Origin: Balneola vulgaris DSM 17893 | Lineage (GTDB): Bacteria; Bacteroidota; Rhodothermia; Balneolales; Balneolaceae | Length of the DNA: 64,000 nt | Direction: 5' to 3' | Assembly (NCBI RefSeq): GCF_000375465.1 | Contig: NZ_AQXH01000001.1 | Span: forward strand, 953,212 to 1,017,211 | Shown: positions 16,797 through 28,761 of the stretch, one piece after another | How positions within the stretch are numbered: the first letter of the stretch is position 1 | Layout: every line of letters starts with the position of its first letter | Notes under the pieces: generated by a model | Seen by the model: only the letters and a program-made list of their open reading frames with translations | Told to the model about the DNA's origin: nothing | Databases searched by the model: none | Translations under genes and position numbers: made by a program

Positions 16797-18452
16797 CTAT
16801 TTATCGAATACTTTTTTACCTGCCACCCAGGTCTCTAAAACTTCGATTTTATAAATCTCACTGGCTGGCACTTCGAAGTAATCTTTATCAATTAAGATGA
16901 AGTCTGCCCATTTGCCTGGCTCGAGGTTACCTAGCACCTGTTCTTGGTGAGCTGCGTAAGCGGCATCAACAGTAAAGGCACGTAAGGCTTCTTCTCTAGT
17001 AAGTGCTTCTTCTGAATACCAACCTCCCTCTGGATTGCCTTCATGATCCATGCGAGTTACCGCTGAATACAGACCAAAGAATGGATTCGAATGCTCTACT
17101 GGGAAATCAGAACCTGCAGCAATAATAGTACTTTGATCTAAAAATGTTCTCCATGCATAAGCCCCTTTAATACGCTGTGGGCCTACGCGATCTTCAGCCA
17201 TGTTCTTATCACTTGTTGCGTGTGTTGGCTGCATCGAAGCAATGATATCTAACTCTTTGAATCTAGGGATATCTTCCAATGATACAATCTGTGCATGTTC
17301 CATTCGATTTCTAAGATTTTGGTCGCCTAGTTCATTTTTCGAATACTCAAATGCGTTTAACACAACTCGGTTGCCACGGTCACCAATGGCATGAATATTT
17401 GCTTGATAGCCTTTTGAGGTAACTTTAAGCACCATTTCATTCATTTCGTCTTGTTCTGAAAATAGTAGACCTCTGTTCCCTGGATCATCCGAATAAGACT
17501 CAATCATCGCTGCTCCTCTACTTCCTAATGCTCCATCAGAATATAACTTCACACTTCGAAGTGCTAACATATCATCTGCATATGATGGTATTGGGCCATT
17601 TTCAGATAGTTTATCAAAAGTGCCACCCGCTCCTGCTATCATACCATAAATTCTGGTTTTGGCTTTCCCTTGATCAGCAAATTGCTTGTACAATTCCCAT
17701 GCTTGAACACCTACACCAGCATCATGAACAGAAGTAATACCCATTTTAGCCATTTGCTCATACGCTTTTTCTAAAGCTAATTCTTGCTCCTTTGGTGTTG
17801 GATCTGGTACAATTGATTGGATATAGCCTTCAGCTGCATCAATAAATACACCTGTTGCTTCCCCTTTCTCATTTCTAATGATCTTACCACCTTGAGGATC
17901 TGGTGTATCCTTACTGATACCAGCTAAACGCATAGCCATGGTGTTTCCCCAACCTGCATGGCCATCCACACGGCTTAACCAAACTGGTCGATCTGATACT
18001 ACTTTATCAATATCTTCCGCTGTTGGAAATTCATTTTCTGGCCAGAGTGTTTGATTCCATCCTCTACCTTGAATCCATTCTAAATCTGGATTTGCTTCTG
18101 CATAGGCCTTAATAGTATCAAGAGTAGCTTCTAATGTATTTATGCCCATTAACTGAACTTGAAGCTGCTGAAAGCCTAAGCCCATTACATGACCATGTGC
18201 ATCAATCAAGCCTGGCATTAATGTTTTTCCTTGTCCATTAATTACGGTCGCTGATTCGAATTCATCTGCAACAGATGCATCCCCATATTTTAGAACCTTT
18301 CCATCTTCAATTACGAGGGTTTCAAACTGAATAACCTCACCATTGGCCAATGTATACCCATTTACATTGCTCATCACTGTTATATCAGAGGATGAATTAC
18401 AAGCCATGCCGAACAAGCTTGCAAATACTAATACGATAAATATATTTTTCAT
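16797..18452 (-). CDS. Amidohydrolase family lipoprotein (YtcJ-like)
   Basis: 551 residues. Lipobox FGMAC with lipidated Cys18 places it on the periplasmic side or outer membrane. Metal-binding motifs of the amidohydrolase superfamily are GLIDAHGHVMG (first HxH), a conserved IHAIGDRGN in place of later metal ligands, MEHAQIV, and AAGSDFPVEHSNPF near the end. This is the YtcJ/AtzC-like group, which hydrolyses C-N bonds of unknown substrates. It is monocistronic or co-transcribed with the downstream lipoprotein. Confidence 0.9.
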   Translation of the reverse strand: MKNIFIVLVFASLFGMACNSSSDITVMSNVNGYTLANGEVIQFETLVIEDGKVLKYGDASVADEFESATVINGQGKTLMPGLIDAHGHVMGLGFQQLQVQLMGINTLEATLDTIKAYAEANPDLEWIQGRGWNQTLWPENEFPTAEDIDKVVSDRPVWLSRVDGHAGWGNTMAMRLAGISKDTPDPQGGKIIRNEKGEATGVFIDAAEGYIQSIVPDPTPKEQELALEKAYEQMAKMGITSVHDAGVGVQAWELYKQFADQGKAKTRIYGMIAGAGGTFDKLSENGPIPSYADDMLALRSVKLYSDGALGSRGAAMIESYSDDPGNRGLLFSEQDEMNEMVLKVTSKGYQANIHAIGDRGNRVVLNAFEYSKNELGDQNLRNRMEHAQIVSLEDIPRFKELDIIASMQPTHATSDKNMAEDRVGPQRIKGAYAWRTFLDQSTIIAAGSDFPVEHSNPFFGLYSAVTRMDHEGNPEGGWYSEEALTREEALRAFTVDAAYAAHQEQVLGNLEPGKWADFILIDKDYFEVPASEIYKIEVLETWVAGKKVFDK

Positions 18453-18536
18453 GTGTTTATGTGTTTTTTAGATGTGCCTAAAGAAAAGAAATTATAGTGT
18501 ATAAATCTTACAAGGAATTTGTGAGTTCTGTAAACT

Positions 18537-20671
<2,135 letters not shown>

Positions 20672-20701
20672 TATTCAATCGAAATGGGAAGTTAAATCTG
20701 T

Positions 20702-21592
20702 TTATCTCCAGTTTTTATTCAATACTTCGTCTGCAACCTTGTAAAGTACATCTGGCTTATCTGTAAAAATCCCTTTTGCACCTTTTTCGATTAACGACTT
20801 CATCATACCGGGGTCGTTTACTGTGTAGATAAAGAATGGAATTTGGTGCGTATTTAGCTGGCTTAACCAGTTCGCAGCACATTCATTTGCACTAAAATTA
20901 AACGCATCAACTTTATAGTCTTTTACCAAGTCGACGGGCTCGCGGCCATAAGACTGCTGACGCTCATAAAGCAGTGCTGTTTGAATTTTAGGGTTCAAGC
21001 TTTTCACACGTTCGATAGCTCGGTAGTCAAAGCTAGAAATAATCACTTCATTTTCGAGATTATAGCGCTCAACTAAATCAATCACACTTTTTTCAATGGT
21101 GTTATTCTCAGCTGAAACTGCTTCCGTTTTAATCTCGATATTAAGCGCAATTTTACCACTGGTAAATTCAAGCACTTCTTGTAGAGTTGGAATCTGTACA
21201 CCCTTAAATTTTTCGTGAAACCAACTTCCCGCATCAAGCTTCTTCAATTCTGATAGTGTATAGTCAGATAACAAACCTTGACCATTTGACTTCTTGTCTA
21301 AGTACTTATCATGAAAAACTACAGGTACGTTATCTTTTGAAAGGAGAACATCTAACTCGATCATGTCTGCGTTCATTTCGACAGCTGCCTTGAATGCTGG
21401 CATTGTATTTTCTGGATAGTATGCACTCGCACCTCTATGTGCTATTACAATAAATCGCTGCTCTCTAACATCCGACATGCTTATCTCTGTCACTTTAGGA
21501 TTGAACTGGGTTACTGATTCTTGAGAATATACTTGAGTGCTGAGAGATGTAACCAACAAGATTGCAACCCAAGATCCTTTTATGATATCCAT
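20702..21592 (-). CDS. Glycerophosphodiester phosphodiesterase (exported)
   Basis: 296 residues with a signal peptide (about 1-23, ending VYSQ). The GDPD TIM-barrel motifs are AHRGASAYYPENTMPAF with catalytic His, MIELDVLLSKDNVPVVFHD with metal Glu/Asp and the second His, and IEIKTE. The C-terminal FIYTVNDPGMMKSLIEKGAKGIFTD is typical of the family. It hydrolyses glycerophosphodiesters to glycerol-3-phosphate and an alcohol in the periplasm. An inverted repeat lies about 30 nt before its start. Confidence 0.94.
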   Translation of the reverse strand: MDIIKGSWVAILLVTSLSTQVYSQESVTQFNPKVTEISMSDVREQRFIVIAHRGASAYYPENTMPAFKAAVEMNADMIELDVLLSKDNVPVVFHDKYLDKKSNGQGLLSDYTLSELKKLDAGSWFHEKFKGVQIPTLQEVLEFTSGKIALNIEIKTEAVSAENNTIEKSVIDLVERYNLENEVIISSFDYRAIERVKSLNPKIQTALLYERQQSYGREPVDLVKDYKVDAFNFSANECAANWLSQLNTHQIPFFIYTVNDPGMMKSLIEKGAKGIFTDKPDVLYKVADEVLNKNWR

Positions 21593-21622
21593 ACAATTAT
21601 TTTACTTTCCGAAATATTTTTG

Positions 21623-21650
21623 TTGACTGCCCGATTTTTATAACAGTCAA
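21623..21650. promoter_or_regulatory. Inverted repeat upstream of the phosphodiesterase gene
   Basis: TTGACTG and CAGTCAA separated by 14 nt, about 30 nt before the ATG at 21592. It could be an operator or a leader hairpin; the sequence alone does not decide. Confidence 0.35.
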
Positions 21651-21708
21651 TTCTACTTTTAACAACCACTAAACTTTAAAGTAAGAACTTTTATTGTGAA
21701 TTAAATTC

Positions 21709-22053
21709 TTAATTCTTAAAAGTTACTACTCTGTGAATCGCTTCATTTATCAAAGCGTTAGAAGTGTGTACATTCCCTAATACACTATAGGAAGTATAAA
21801 CCCCTAAAAAGAAAGTTATACAACCTATTAATAATATCACAGCGGCCAAAAGCCCTGAATTTACCCATCCCAAGATGGAAATGCTAATAGCTAACGCCCC
21901 TGAAATTATTTGCAAAAAACCACTTAAAATGGCAATTACAGTTGTTCCTGTATGACTTTCAGCGTTTAAATTATTCTCTCTATGAACTCTACCTGAAGTA
22001 ATTGTATTATAATTAGCAGGAGTAGTGTTCATCTCTTTTTGTTGATCACTCAT
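21709..22053 (-). CDS. Hypothetical small membrane protein, 114 residues
   Basis: The N-terminal about 37 residues are polar (NTTPANYNTITSGRVHRENN), followed by two adjacent hydrophobic segments (about 40-63 and 67-92: VIAILSGFLQIISGALAISI and AAVILLIGCITFFLGVYTSY) and a short C-terminal tail. No family recognised; probably an inner-membrane protein. It is divergent from rlmB, with 82 nt between the starts. Base composition is like the neighbours. Confidence 0.7.
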   Translation of the reverse strand: MSDQQKEMNTTPANYNTITSGRVHRENNLNAESHTGTTVIAILSGFLQIISGALAISISILGWVNSGLLAAVILLIGCITFFLGVYTSYSVLGNVHTSNALINEAIHRVVTFKN

Positions 22054-22135
22054 GTCCTTAACTTTATGTCCTTATTTTGTCCTAACCAGTACTATAAATT
22101 AGTATAGTAAAAGAGCGCTAACTTAAAAATTAATA

Positions 22136-22879
22136 ATGAGCAAGACAGAAAACATTTACATTTACGGTCGGAACCCAATACTAGAAGCGCTAATACATCG
22201 CCCTGATGAAATTGAGAAAATTTTTATAAAAAATTCAATTCAACCTGCATCTATACAGGATATTCAACAGCATATCTCAAAGAACTTGATTCCGGTTTCG
22301 CGAGTTCCTCAGGCGAAACTTCAGAATTTAGTAGGAAGAGTAAACGATCAAGGTATTGTTGCACTCTTAAGCAAAATTAAATACACCGATTTCTTTGAAT
22401 GGGCACAGAGTCTAGCCTTAGATAAACATACTTCTGTGTTGTTGCTCGATGGTATTGAAGACCCTCATAATTTTGGCGCAATTATTCGAACGGCTACGGC
22501 CGCAGGCGTTTCTGCAGTGATAGTACCTACTCAAAAGCAATCTCCTGTGAATGCTACAGTTTTTAAAACTTCAGCAGGTACAGCTGGACGGATCCCAATT
22601 ATTCGTGTACACGATACCAATCAAGGATTAAAAGATTTACAAGTAGCGGGCTTTAATGTGATTGCCGTAGATGGAAATGGTAAGGAAGGTATCTGGGAAA
22701 CGGATTTCGATGCCCCAACTGCCTTCTTGATTGGAAACGAAGGCGCCGGTATCGACAAGAAACTTTTAAAGAAATGTAGCTCAACGGTTCGTATCCCTAT
22801 GCAAAACCAAGTGGAGTCTTTAAATGCCTCCGTTTCTGCAGCATTAGTGTGCTACGAATGGGCTCGTAAAATCTCTTAG
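22136..22879 (+). CDS. rlmB: 23S rRNA (guanosine-2'-O-)-methyltransferase RlmB
   Basis: 247 residues of the SpoU/TrmH (SPOUT) family. An N-terminal L30e-like RNA-binding domain (IYGRNPILEAL) precedes the knotted SAM domain with LLDGIEDPHNFGAIIRTATAAGV, FLIGNEGAGI and VESLNASVSAAL, the three SpoU motifs. It methylates G2251 (E. coli numbering) of 23S rRNA in the peptidyl-transferase P loop. Its TAG stop overlaps the stop of the convergent NamZ-like gene by 4 bp, and its own terminator lies inside that gene. Confidence 0.95.
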   Translation: MSKTENIYIYGRNPILEALIHRPDEIEKIFIKNSIQPASIQDIQQHISKNLIPVSRVPQAKLQNLVGRVNDQGIVALLSKIKYTDFFEWAQSLALDKHTSVLLLDGIEDPHNFGAIIRTATAAGVSAVIVPTQKQSPVNATVFKTSAGTAGRIPIIRVHDTNQGLKDLQVAGFNVIAVDGNGKEGIWETDFDAPTAFLIGNEGAGIDKKLLKKCSSTVRIPMQNQVESLNASVSAALVCYEWARKIS

Positions 22880-24090
22880 TTATATAGCAGATATTTCTGA
22901 CGTGATTCTTTGAATCTATCTAAGGCTACACCCCAATCGGTGTGGCCTTTTTTTATGGCATCCGTACCGGCCAATTTCAAAATAAAATTATTAAACTCAG
23001 CTCCTTCACTATGTTCAAGTAATGCGTGGAGCAAATCAACACCGAATGCAACGGGGTCTGATAGGGCTAATCCGTTTTGGATTTTTATCCCTTCTAGTGC
23101 TTGATCTTGAAATTTGGGGTATAAACTTTTCCCTGGAATTGAAATCGGGGTAAATGATACTGTATCGAGTTGAACCATATACTCACTTTCTATGCCTTCT
23201 ATCCAACCACCACTTGTGTCTACTTCAGGAAATCCAAGTGTTAAAAAAGGGTCGTTAGTACCTCTCCCTTCAGAAAGTGTTGTTCCCTCTATTAAACATG
23301 TACCCAAGTACACATAGGCATGCTCAAAAGTGGGTAAATTTGGTGAAGGCGCTATCCATGGTAGCCCTGTATCATCCCACTTCATAGATCTCTTCCATCC
23401 CTTCATCGGAATAACTTTGATCTTAGGTTCCTTTTCAATGTCAAACCATCCCTCACCCTGTGCCATTAAAGCTAGCTCACCAAGAGTTAAACCATGAGCT
23501 ATAGGAATAGGATAGGTACCTACAAACGACTGATGTTCATCTTCAAGCACCCAACCCGAAACATAATTTCCGCCGGCTGGATTAGGACGGTCTAGGATCC
23601 AAACTTCTTTATCATTCTCCGAAGCTGCTTCTATCACATACTTCATCGTACTATTATAAGTGTAAAATCGAGCCCCCACATCTTGCATATCAAAAATGAG
23701 CACATCAATGTTAGCTAACATCTCAGAAGATGGTTTCTTATTCTTTCCATAAAGTGAATAGACTGTTAAGCCAGTTGCTTCATCTACTCCATCTTTAATT
23801 ATTTCACCTGCGCCAGCATCCCCCCTAAACCCATGTTCGGGTGCAAATAATGCTGTTACATTTACTCCTGATTGAAGCAACGTATCCAACATATGAACGC
23901 CATTCACACGTGCAGTTGGGTTCATAACTAAGCCCACACGCTTATTTTGAAGGGAATCGAGGTATTCACTTATAAGTACTTCTCCTCCAACATGCACTTT
24001 GCTTAAGGCTACCTCAGTTGGCTTACATCCTAAGATTAGGAGTGCAGTTACTAATGTATAAAGAATGGGGGTAATGATATGTTTGTTCAT
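22876..24090 (-). CDS. DUF1343/NamZ-like exo-N-acetylmuramidase lipoprotein
   Basis: 404 residues with a signal peptide and lipobox LILGC (lipidated Cys near residue 22). Family features: RVGLVMNPTA, FAPEHGFRG, GLTVYSLYGKNKKPS, DMQDVGARFYTY, WILDRPNPAGG and the C-terminal EGTTLSEGRGTNDPF. DUF1343 proteins include NamZ, which removes terminal MurNAc from peptidoglycan fragments; a cell-wall recycling role at the periplasmic face is likely. Its start is only 11 nt after the T run of the ndk terminator, leaving no room for its own promoter in the gap. Confidence 0.92.
   Translation of the reverse strand: MNKHIITPILYTLVTALLILGCKPTEVALSKVHVGGEVLISEYLDSLQNKRVGLVMNPTARVNGVHMLDTLLQSGVNVTALFAPEHGFRGDAGAGEIIKDGVDEATGLTVYSLYGKNKKPSSEMLANIDVLIFDMQDVGARFYTYNSTMKYVIEAASENDKEVWILDRPNPAGGNYVSGWVLEDEHQSFVGTYPIPIAHGLTLGELALMAQGEGWFDIEKEPKIKVIPMKGWKRSMKWDDTGLPWIAPSPNLPTFEHAYVYLGTCLIEGTTLSEGRGTNDPFLTLGFPEVDTSGGWIEGIESEYMVQLDTVSFTPISIPGKSLYPKFQDQALEGIKIQNGLALSDPVAFGVDLLHALLEHSEGAEFNNFILKLAGTDAIKKGHTDWGVALDRFKESRQKYLLYN
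22924..22954 (+). terminator. Terminator of rlmB located inside the convergent NamZ-like CDS
   Basis: Stem GGCTACACC/GGTGTGGCC (one wobble) with a 6-nt loop, followed by seven T on the plus strand. It begins 45 nt after the rlmB stop and lies wholly within the last codons of the opposite-strand gene. Confidence 0.85.
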
Positions 24091-24101
24091 ATCCCAAACA
24101 T

Positions 24102-24130
24102 AAAAAAAGCAGACTAAAGAGCCTGCTTTT
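24102..24130 (-). terminator. Intrinsic terminator of ndk
   Basis: Minus-strand stem AAAAGCAGGCT/AGTCTGCTTTT (one G-T) with a CTTT loop and seven T. It ends 11 nt before the NamZ-like start codon. Confidence 0.9.
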
Positions 24131-24152
24131 AATTTGAATCGATCAAAAAAAA

Positions 24153-24584
24153 TTAAGCGTTGTTTGCTACAACGTCTGATTCAGCAAAGAAATATGCTGC
24201 TTCAATTTGACCATTTTCTACAGAATCAGATCCGTGGATAATGTTCTCACCAACACTATCAGCAAAATCAGCACGGATAGTACCTGCTTCAGCTTCAGCT
24301 GGGTTAGTAGCACCAATTAATGCTCTAAAATCAGCTACTGCATTTTCCTTTTCAAGGATCATTGGAACACAAGCTCCGCTACTCATAAACTCACAAAGTT
24401 CACCATAAAATGGACGCTCTTTATGTACAGCGTAAAACCCACCAGCTGTATCTGCAGTTAAACGGGTTAATTTCATTGCAAGAATTTTAAATCCTGCGTC
24501 CTGAATTCTCTTGGTAACTTCGCCGATAAGTCCTTTACGAACACAGTCGGGCTTAAGAATAGTCAATGTTCTTTCTACTGCCAT
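24153..24584 (-). CDS. ndk: Nucleoside-diphosphate kinase
   Basis: 143 residues from ATG 24584; the in-frame ATG at 24620 would add 12 residues with no counterpart in the family. It starts [13 protein letters not shown], with Lys11 of the ATP site, [14 protein letters not shown], and the phosphorylated histidine in [10 protein letters not shown] (His117). It transfers the gamma phosphate from ATP to other nucleoside diphosphates via phosphohistidine. Single gene with its own terminator; divergent from the adenylate cyclase gene. Confidence 0.97.
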   Translation of the reverse strand: MAVERTLTILKPDCVRKGLIGEVTKRIQDAGFKILAMKLTRLTADTAGGFYAVHKERPFYGELCEFMSSGACVPMILEKENAVADFRALIGATNPAEAEAGTIRADFADSVGENIIHGSDSVENGQIEAAYFFAESDVVANNA

Positions 24585-24710
24585 TAGTATCTGTATGATT
24601 AAGTTTTTTGTAACAACCATTTTAAAATAAACTCTTCAAAATGGCATCTTAAGATAAGATTTAACAGATTAATTACCGAACGCGAAAGCTTATTTTGCTT
24701 AGCTTAAAAC

Positions 24711-26558
24711 ATGAAGAACACCCCAAGGCTCACATTTCAATGGCAATTTGATCTAAAAGGATCACCGGAAGAGCTATGGCCGTTACTCTCAGATACCAAT
24801 AAATTTTTGAAATGGGCTGGGCAAGATCCTGTAAAAAGAGATTCTTTTACTAGATCTGCTACCAAGGGTTTTCTTGAACTTTCCTCTAAGAAACTGAATG
24901 CCAATCAGATATGGCTGGAAGAACCTTTTATTTGGGAGAAACCATATAAGTTTGGTACTACTCGCCATTACAAAGTTGGGTTCTTTCGTGAGATTAAATT
25001 CTTAGCCACTTTAACCCCTACAGTTTCGGGTACGAGATTTGAAATTAAAGCATGGCTTCGGGCACCAAATAAAATCTTAACCCACTTTGTTAATTACTAC
25101 ATCGGTAAGATTGTTCGTCGAAAAATCGCCAAGTATTTGGAAGAAGTCGACAAATGTGCACAAAATAACACTCTACCTTACGAGCATCGCAAACCAGCAT
25201 CTCTAGTACGTGGTGCAAAAAAGCGCATTGAAGAAATTGAGCAACAGCTTTTAGAGAAAACCAGAAGACAGCGAATCATCAGGCACTTAAAGAAGTTCCT
25301 CATACACGCTGAAGACGAAGATTTAAAAACTATCCACCCTTACCAGCTTGCCGAGTATTGGGGTGAAAAGAAATACTCTGTTTTAAATGTATTTCTACAT
25401 GCGGCCAAGCTAGAGTTAGTTGACTTCAGATGGGATGTATTTTGCCCTGTTTGCAAAAGTACTCGTCAGAGTTTCAGAAGGATGCGAGATATACACAGTG
25501 ATCTATACTGTGCTGAATGTGATAATCATTACAATATTGATTTCAATGAAAACTTGCATTTAGTCTTCAATCCTAACCCGTTAATTCGAAAGCTATCGGA
25601 TAATAAATTCTGCTATGGAGGTCCTCAAAATACTCCACAGCGAGTAACCCAACATTTTCTGGAACCAGGTGAAGAACAATACCTTCATATCAATCTGAAT
25701 GAAGGCACTTACCTTTTTAAAACTTCAGAAAATGATGGCTATCTACGATTACATTTACGTAAAGATGGCGATGACACCGCAACCGTTTATATCACCGACG
25801 AAGATTTAAATGGAGATGAAGCCACGATATCCACATCCCCGAATTTGACGATTGTTAATGATTCTAAGAAAAAGATGGTGTGCTATATTGAGAAAGAAAA
25901 CTGGCGACAAGAAGCCATTTATGCTACTGAAGTAACTTCTTCTCATGACTTCCGCACTCTATTTGCTCAAGAGACTTTAAAAGATGGTGCTAAAGTCGAT
26001 TCTTCAAATGTCACGATTCTATTTACTGACTTGATGAATTCTACCGATTTATACTTACAAGAAGGTGATGAGTTTGCCATCGGTCAGTTAATGAGTCACT
26101 TTAAAATCATTCAACAGATTGTTGCTGAGGAACGTGGGGGAATCGTAAAAACAATTGGCGATGCTGTTATGGCCGTGTTCAAAGAACCTGTTTCTGCTCT
26201 TAAAGCCGTAGAACGTATTCAGCAAATATTCTCATCTTCAACCGCAATGGGTGACTCGTTCAAACTCAAAGCAGGGATTCATTTAGGGAAGTGTACAGCT
26301 GTAAACTTAAACGATAGAGTAGACTACTTCGGCACCACGGTTAACATCGCATCACGTTTGGTGGATGTAGCTAGTGAAAAGGAAATTATTGTTTCTGAGG
26401 CATTTTACGAATCGGGTGATGTAAAGCTTTACTTAAAAAATAACAGAAACAGCTTGTTCATTAAGAACAGTGAAAAAGAACTCAAAGGCTTTGACTCTGA
26501 GAAGTTCAAGGTAAAACAGATTCGCATGGAACGTACAAGTTTACGTTTAGTGATCTAA
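24711..26558 (+). CDS. Multidomain adenylate cyclase (SRPBCC + DUF5939-like + zinc ribbon + class III cyclase)
   Basis: 615 residues, no membrane segment. Residues 1-150 look like a START/SRPBCC ligand-binding domain (WQFDLKGSPEELWPLLSDT). Residues about 190-430 resemble the DUF5939-type region found before bacterial cyclases, with two CxxC pairs: CPVC (245, 248) and CAEC (267, 270), a probable zinc ribbon. Residues about 432-565 are a class III cyclase with all catalytic residues: metal Asp440 and Asp484, adenine-specifying Lys480 and Asp538, Asn545 and Arg549. The Lys/Asp pair predicts ATP, so cAMP, as substrate. The ligand and the downstream effector are unknown. Confidence 0.88.
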   Translation: MKNTPRLTFQWQFDLKGSPEELWPLLSDTNKFLKWAGQDPVKRDSFTRSATKGFLELSSKKLNANQIWLEEPFIWEKPYKFGTTRHYKVGFFREIKFLATLTPTVSGTRFEIKAWLRAPNKILTHFVNYYIGKIVRRKIAKYLEEVDKCAQNNTLPYEHRKPASLVRGAKKRIEEIEQQLLEKTRRQRIIRHLKKFLIHAEDEDLKTIHPYQLAEYWGEKKYSVLNVFLHAAKLELVDFRWDVFCPVCKSTRQSFRRMRDIHSDLYCAECDNHYNIDFNENLHLVFNPNPLIRKLSDNKFCYGGPQNTPQRVTQHFLEPGEEQYLHINLNEGTYLFKTSENDGYLRLHLRKDGDDTATVYITDEDLNGDEATISTSPNLTIVNDSKKKMVCYIEKENWRQEAIYATEVTSSHDFRTLFAQETLKDGAKVDSSNVTILFTDLMNSTDLYLQEGDEFAIGQLMSHFKIIQQIVAEERGGIVKTIGDAVMAVFKEPVSALKAVERIQQIFSSSTAMGDSFKLKAGIHLGKCTAVNLNDRVDYFGTTVNIASRLVDVASEKEIIVSEAFYESGDVKLYLKNNRNSLFIKNSEKELKGFDSEKFKVKQIRMERTSLRLVI

Positions 26559-26630
26559 GTTCATTTCCTCTCCTCTCCCACCTTATTTTCTTCGTAATTG
26601 TGTGTATTTTAGGTCTTCAGCAACAATTAT

Positions 26631-28688
26631 GTGAAACCCCTACCGACCTTGAATCGATTACAGCACGAAAAGAGCCCTTACTTACTTCAGCACAAAAATA
26701 ACCCCGTTGATTGGTACCCTTGGGGTGATGAAGCATTCGCTAAAGCGAAAGAAGAAAACAAACCGATCTTCTTATCTATCGGTTATGCTACCTGCCACTG
26801 GTGCCACGTGATGGAGCACGAAAGTTTCGAAGATGAAGGCATAGCTGAGCTCATGAACCAAGCGTTCATCAATATTAAAGTAGATCGGGAAGAGCGCCCT
26901 GATATCGACTCTACTTATATGACGGTGTGCCAGATGCTAAATGGCCATGGCGGTTGGCCTTTGAGTATCATCATGACACCTGATAAAGAACCATTTTTTG
27001 CCGGTACTTACATACCAAAAGAAGCGCGATTTAATCGCATTGGTTTACGCCAGTTAATTCCTGGTATTACCGGCATGTGGAAGCACGAACCTGCTAAGGT
27101 GCAAAAAGCTGTTGAAGGGATTAAAGATGGATTTCAAAGATCCCAAGAATTTGAACAAGGATTATTCCCTGGTTTAGAGTCGGTTGATTATGCCGCCGAA
27201 CAATTAGCCGCAAGATATGACGATCAACATGGTGGTTTCGGAAGTGCTCCTAAATTTCCATCGCCACACAATTTGAGTTTCTTACTTCGAAAATGGTACA
27301 CCACTAAAGAAGAACGGTTCAAAAATGCTGTTGAACATACACTTACTCAAATGAGATTAGGTGGCATTTGGGACCATATTGGTTATGGCTTCCATCGCTA
27401 TTCAACCGACCAAGAATGGTTACTACCACATTTTGAAAAAATGCTGTATGACCAGGCATTACTGATGTTGGCTTATACCGAAGGATGGCAAGTATCAAAT
27501 ACTCCCCTCTTTAAGCAAACCATTGTTGAATTAGATCAATATATAACCAACAAATTAACTTCAGAGAAAGGTGCTTTCTTCAGTGCAGAAGATGCTGATA
27601 GCGAGGGTGAAGAAGGGAAATTTTATGTTTGGTCCCTTTCCGAAATACAAGAAGTTTTATCCAAAGAAGATGCTGCATTCTTTACGGAATACTATCAAAT
27701 TTTAGAAAAAGGAAACTTTGAAGATGAGGCCACTAAAGTTAAAACGGGCGCGAACATTCCTCACCTAAAAACGACTTTAAATGAAAGCAATCAAGTTCGG
27801 TTCAATGATATAAGGGAACAACTATATGAGATTCGAGAGAAGCGCATTAAACCACTTCTTGACGATAAGATACTCTGCGATTGGAATGGGATGATGATCA
27901 TGGCCTATGCTAAAGCAGGTGCTGTTTTACAGGAACCCATGTTTGTTGAAAAAGCTAAAAAAGCTTATGCCTTTATCTTGAATAACTTATATGTCGAGAA
28001 TCAATTGTTTCATCGCTATAAAGAAGGTGAACATGCAATAAATGCCTTTGCTGATGACTATGCGATGTTAGTTTGGGCAAGTATTGAACTCTATGAGGCA
28101 ACCTATGATGAGCAGTATTTAGAAAAAGCCATTCTGCTACAAAATCAGATGATTGAATTATTTTGGGATTCAGAGCAAGGGGGTTTTTATTTAACCGATA
28201 CTAAGACTGAGGAATTATTAGGTCGCCAGAAGCAGATTTATGATGCCGCTGTTCCTTCCTCCAATTCTGTAGCCATGCAAAACCTGATGAAGCTATCAAG
28301 GCTAACAGGTGATTCTAAATTTGAAGAATTTGCTCAAAAAATTGGTGAATGTTTTTCAACCGATTTAATTCGATCTGGTTCAAGTATTACCCTTGGTTTA
28401 CAAGCTATTCAATACGCTCATGCTAGCACAAATGAAATAGTTATTAGCTCAGAAAAAGCTCTGGATTTTGATAATGAGCTTTTAAAAATACTTCGCTCTG
28501 GTTTTAACCCCTTTAAAATCAGTATCGCAAAAAGCACCGAAAATAAATCGTTGTCAACACTTGCTCCTTTTTCCTCGAATATGCATCCTGTTGATGGTAA
28601 AACGACGATCTATTATTGCTCTAACTACAGCTGCGACAAACCCTTTTATACTGCCAAAGAGTTGAGAGAGAAGCTATATGCTGAATGA
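26631..28688 (+). CDS. YyaL/SPATA20-type thioredoxin-domain protein (DUF255 + glycosidase-like)
   Basis: 685 residues. The N-terminal DUF255 thioredoxin-like domain contains [23 protein letters not shown] and [18 protein letters not shown] with a CxxC motif (CHWC), followed by an alpha/alpha six-hairpin region ([32 protein letters not shown]). The family is widespread and of uncertain function; links to sugar epimerase-like folds are structural only. The start is a GTG at 26631; no ATG is available before the conserved N-terminus. No signal peptide, so cytoplasmic. Confidence 0.92.
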   Translation: MKPLPTLNRLQHEKSPYLLQHKNNPVDWYPWGDEAFAKAKEENKPIFLSIGYATCHWCHVMEHESFEDEGIAELMNQAFINIKVDREERPDIDSTYMTVCQMLNGHGGWPLSIIMTPDKEPFFAGTYIPKEARFNRIGLRQLIPGITGMWKHEPAKVQKAVEGIKDGFQRSQEFEQGLFPGLESVDYAAEQLAARYDDQHGGFGSAPKFPSPHNLSFLLRKWYTTKEERFKNAVEHTLTQMRLGGIWDHIGYGFHRYSTDQEWLLPHFEKMLYDQALLMLAYTEGWQVSNTPLFKQTIVELDQYITNKLTSEKGAFFSAEDADSEGEEGKFYVWSLSEIQEVLSKEDAAFFTEYYQILEKGNFEDEATKVKTGANIPHLKTTLNESNQVRFNDIREQLYEIREKRIKPLLDDKILCDWNGMMIMAYAKAGAVLQEPMFVEKAKKAYAFILNNLYVENQLFHRYKEGEHAINAFADDYAMLVWASIELYEATYDEQYLEKAILLQNQMIELFWDSEQGGFYLTDTKTEELLGRQKQIYDAAVPSSNSVAMQNLMKLSRLTGDSKFEEFAQKIGECFSTDLIRSGSSITLGLQAIQYAHASTNEIVISSEKALDFDNELLKILRSGFNPFKISIAKSTENKSLSTLAPFSSNMHPVDGKTTIYYCSNYSCDKPFYTAKELREKLYAE

Positions 28689-28761
28689 TTAAGTAATAAT
28701 TTTGATTATCTAACAATCTAATTGTTACCCACATTCGTACTTACTCACAGAAACAAGATAT

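Noticed and set aside
26631-28688. YyaL-like protein as a true thioredoxin reductase or glycosidase
   Set aside because: Only the DUF255/six-hairpin layout is visible; no flavin site or defined catalytic pair, so no activity is claimed.
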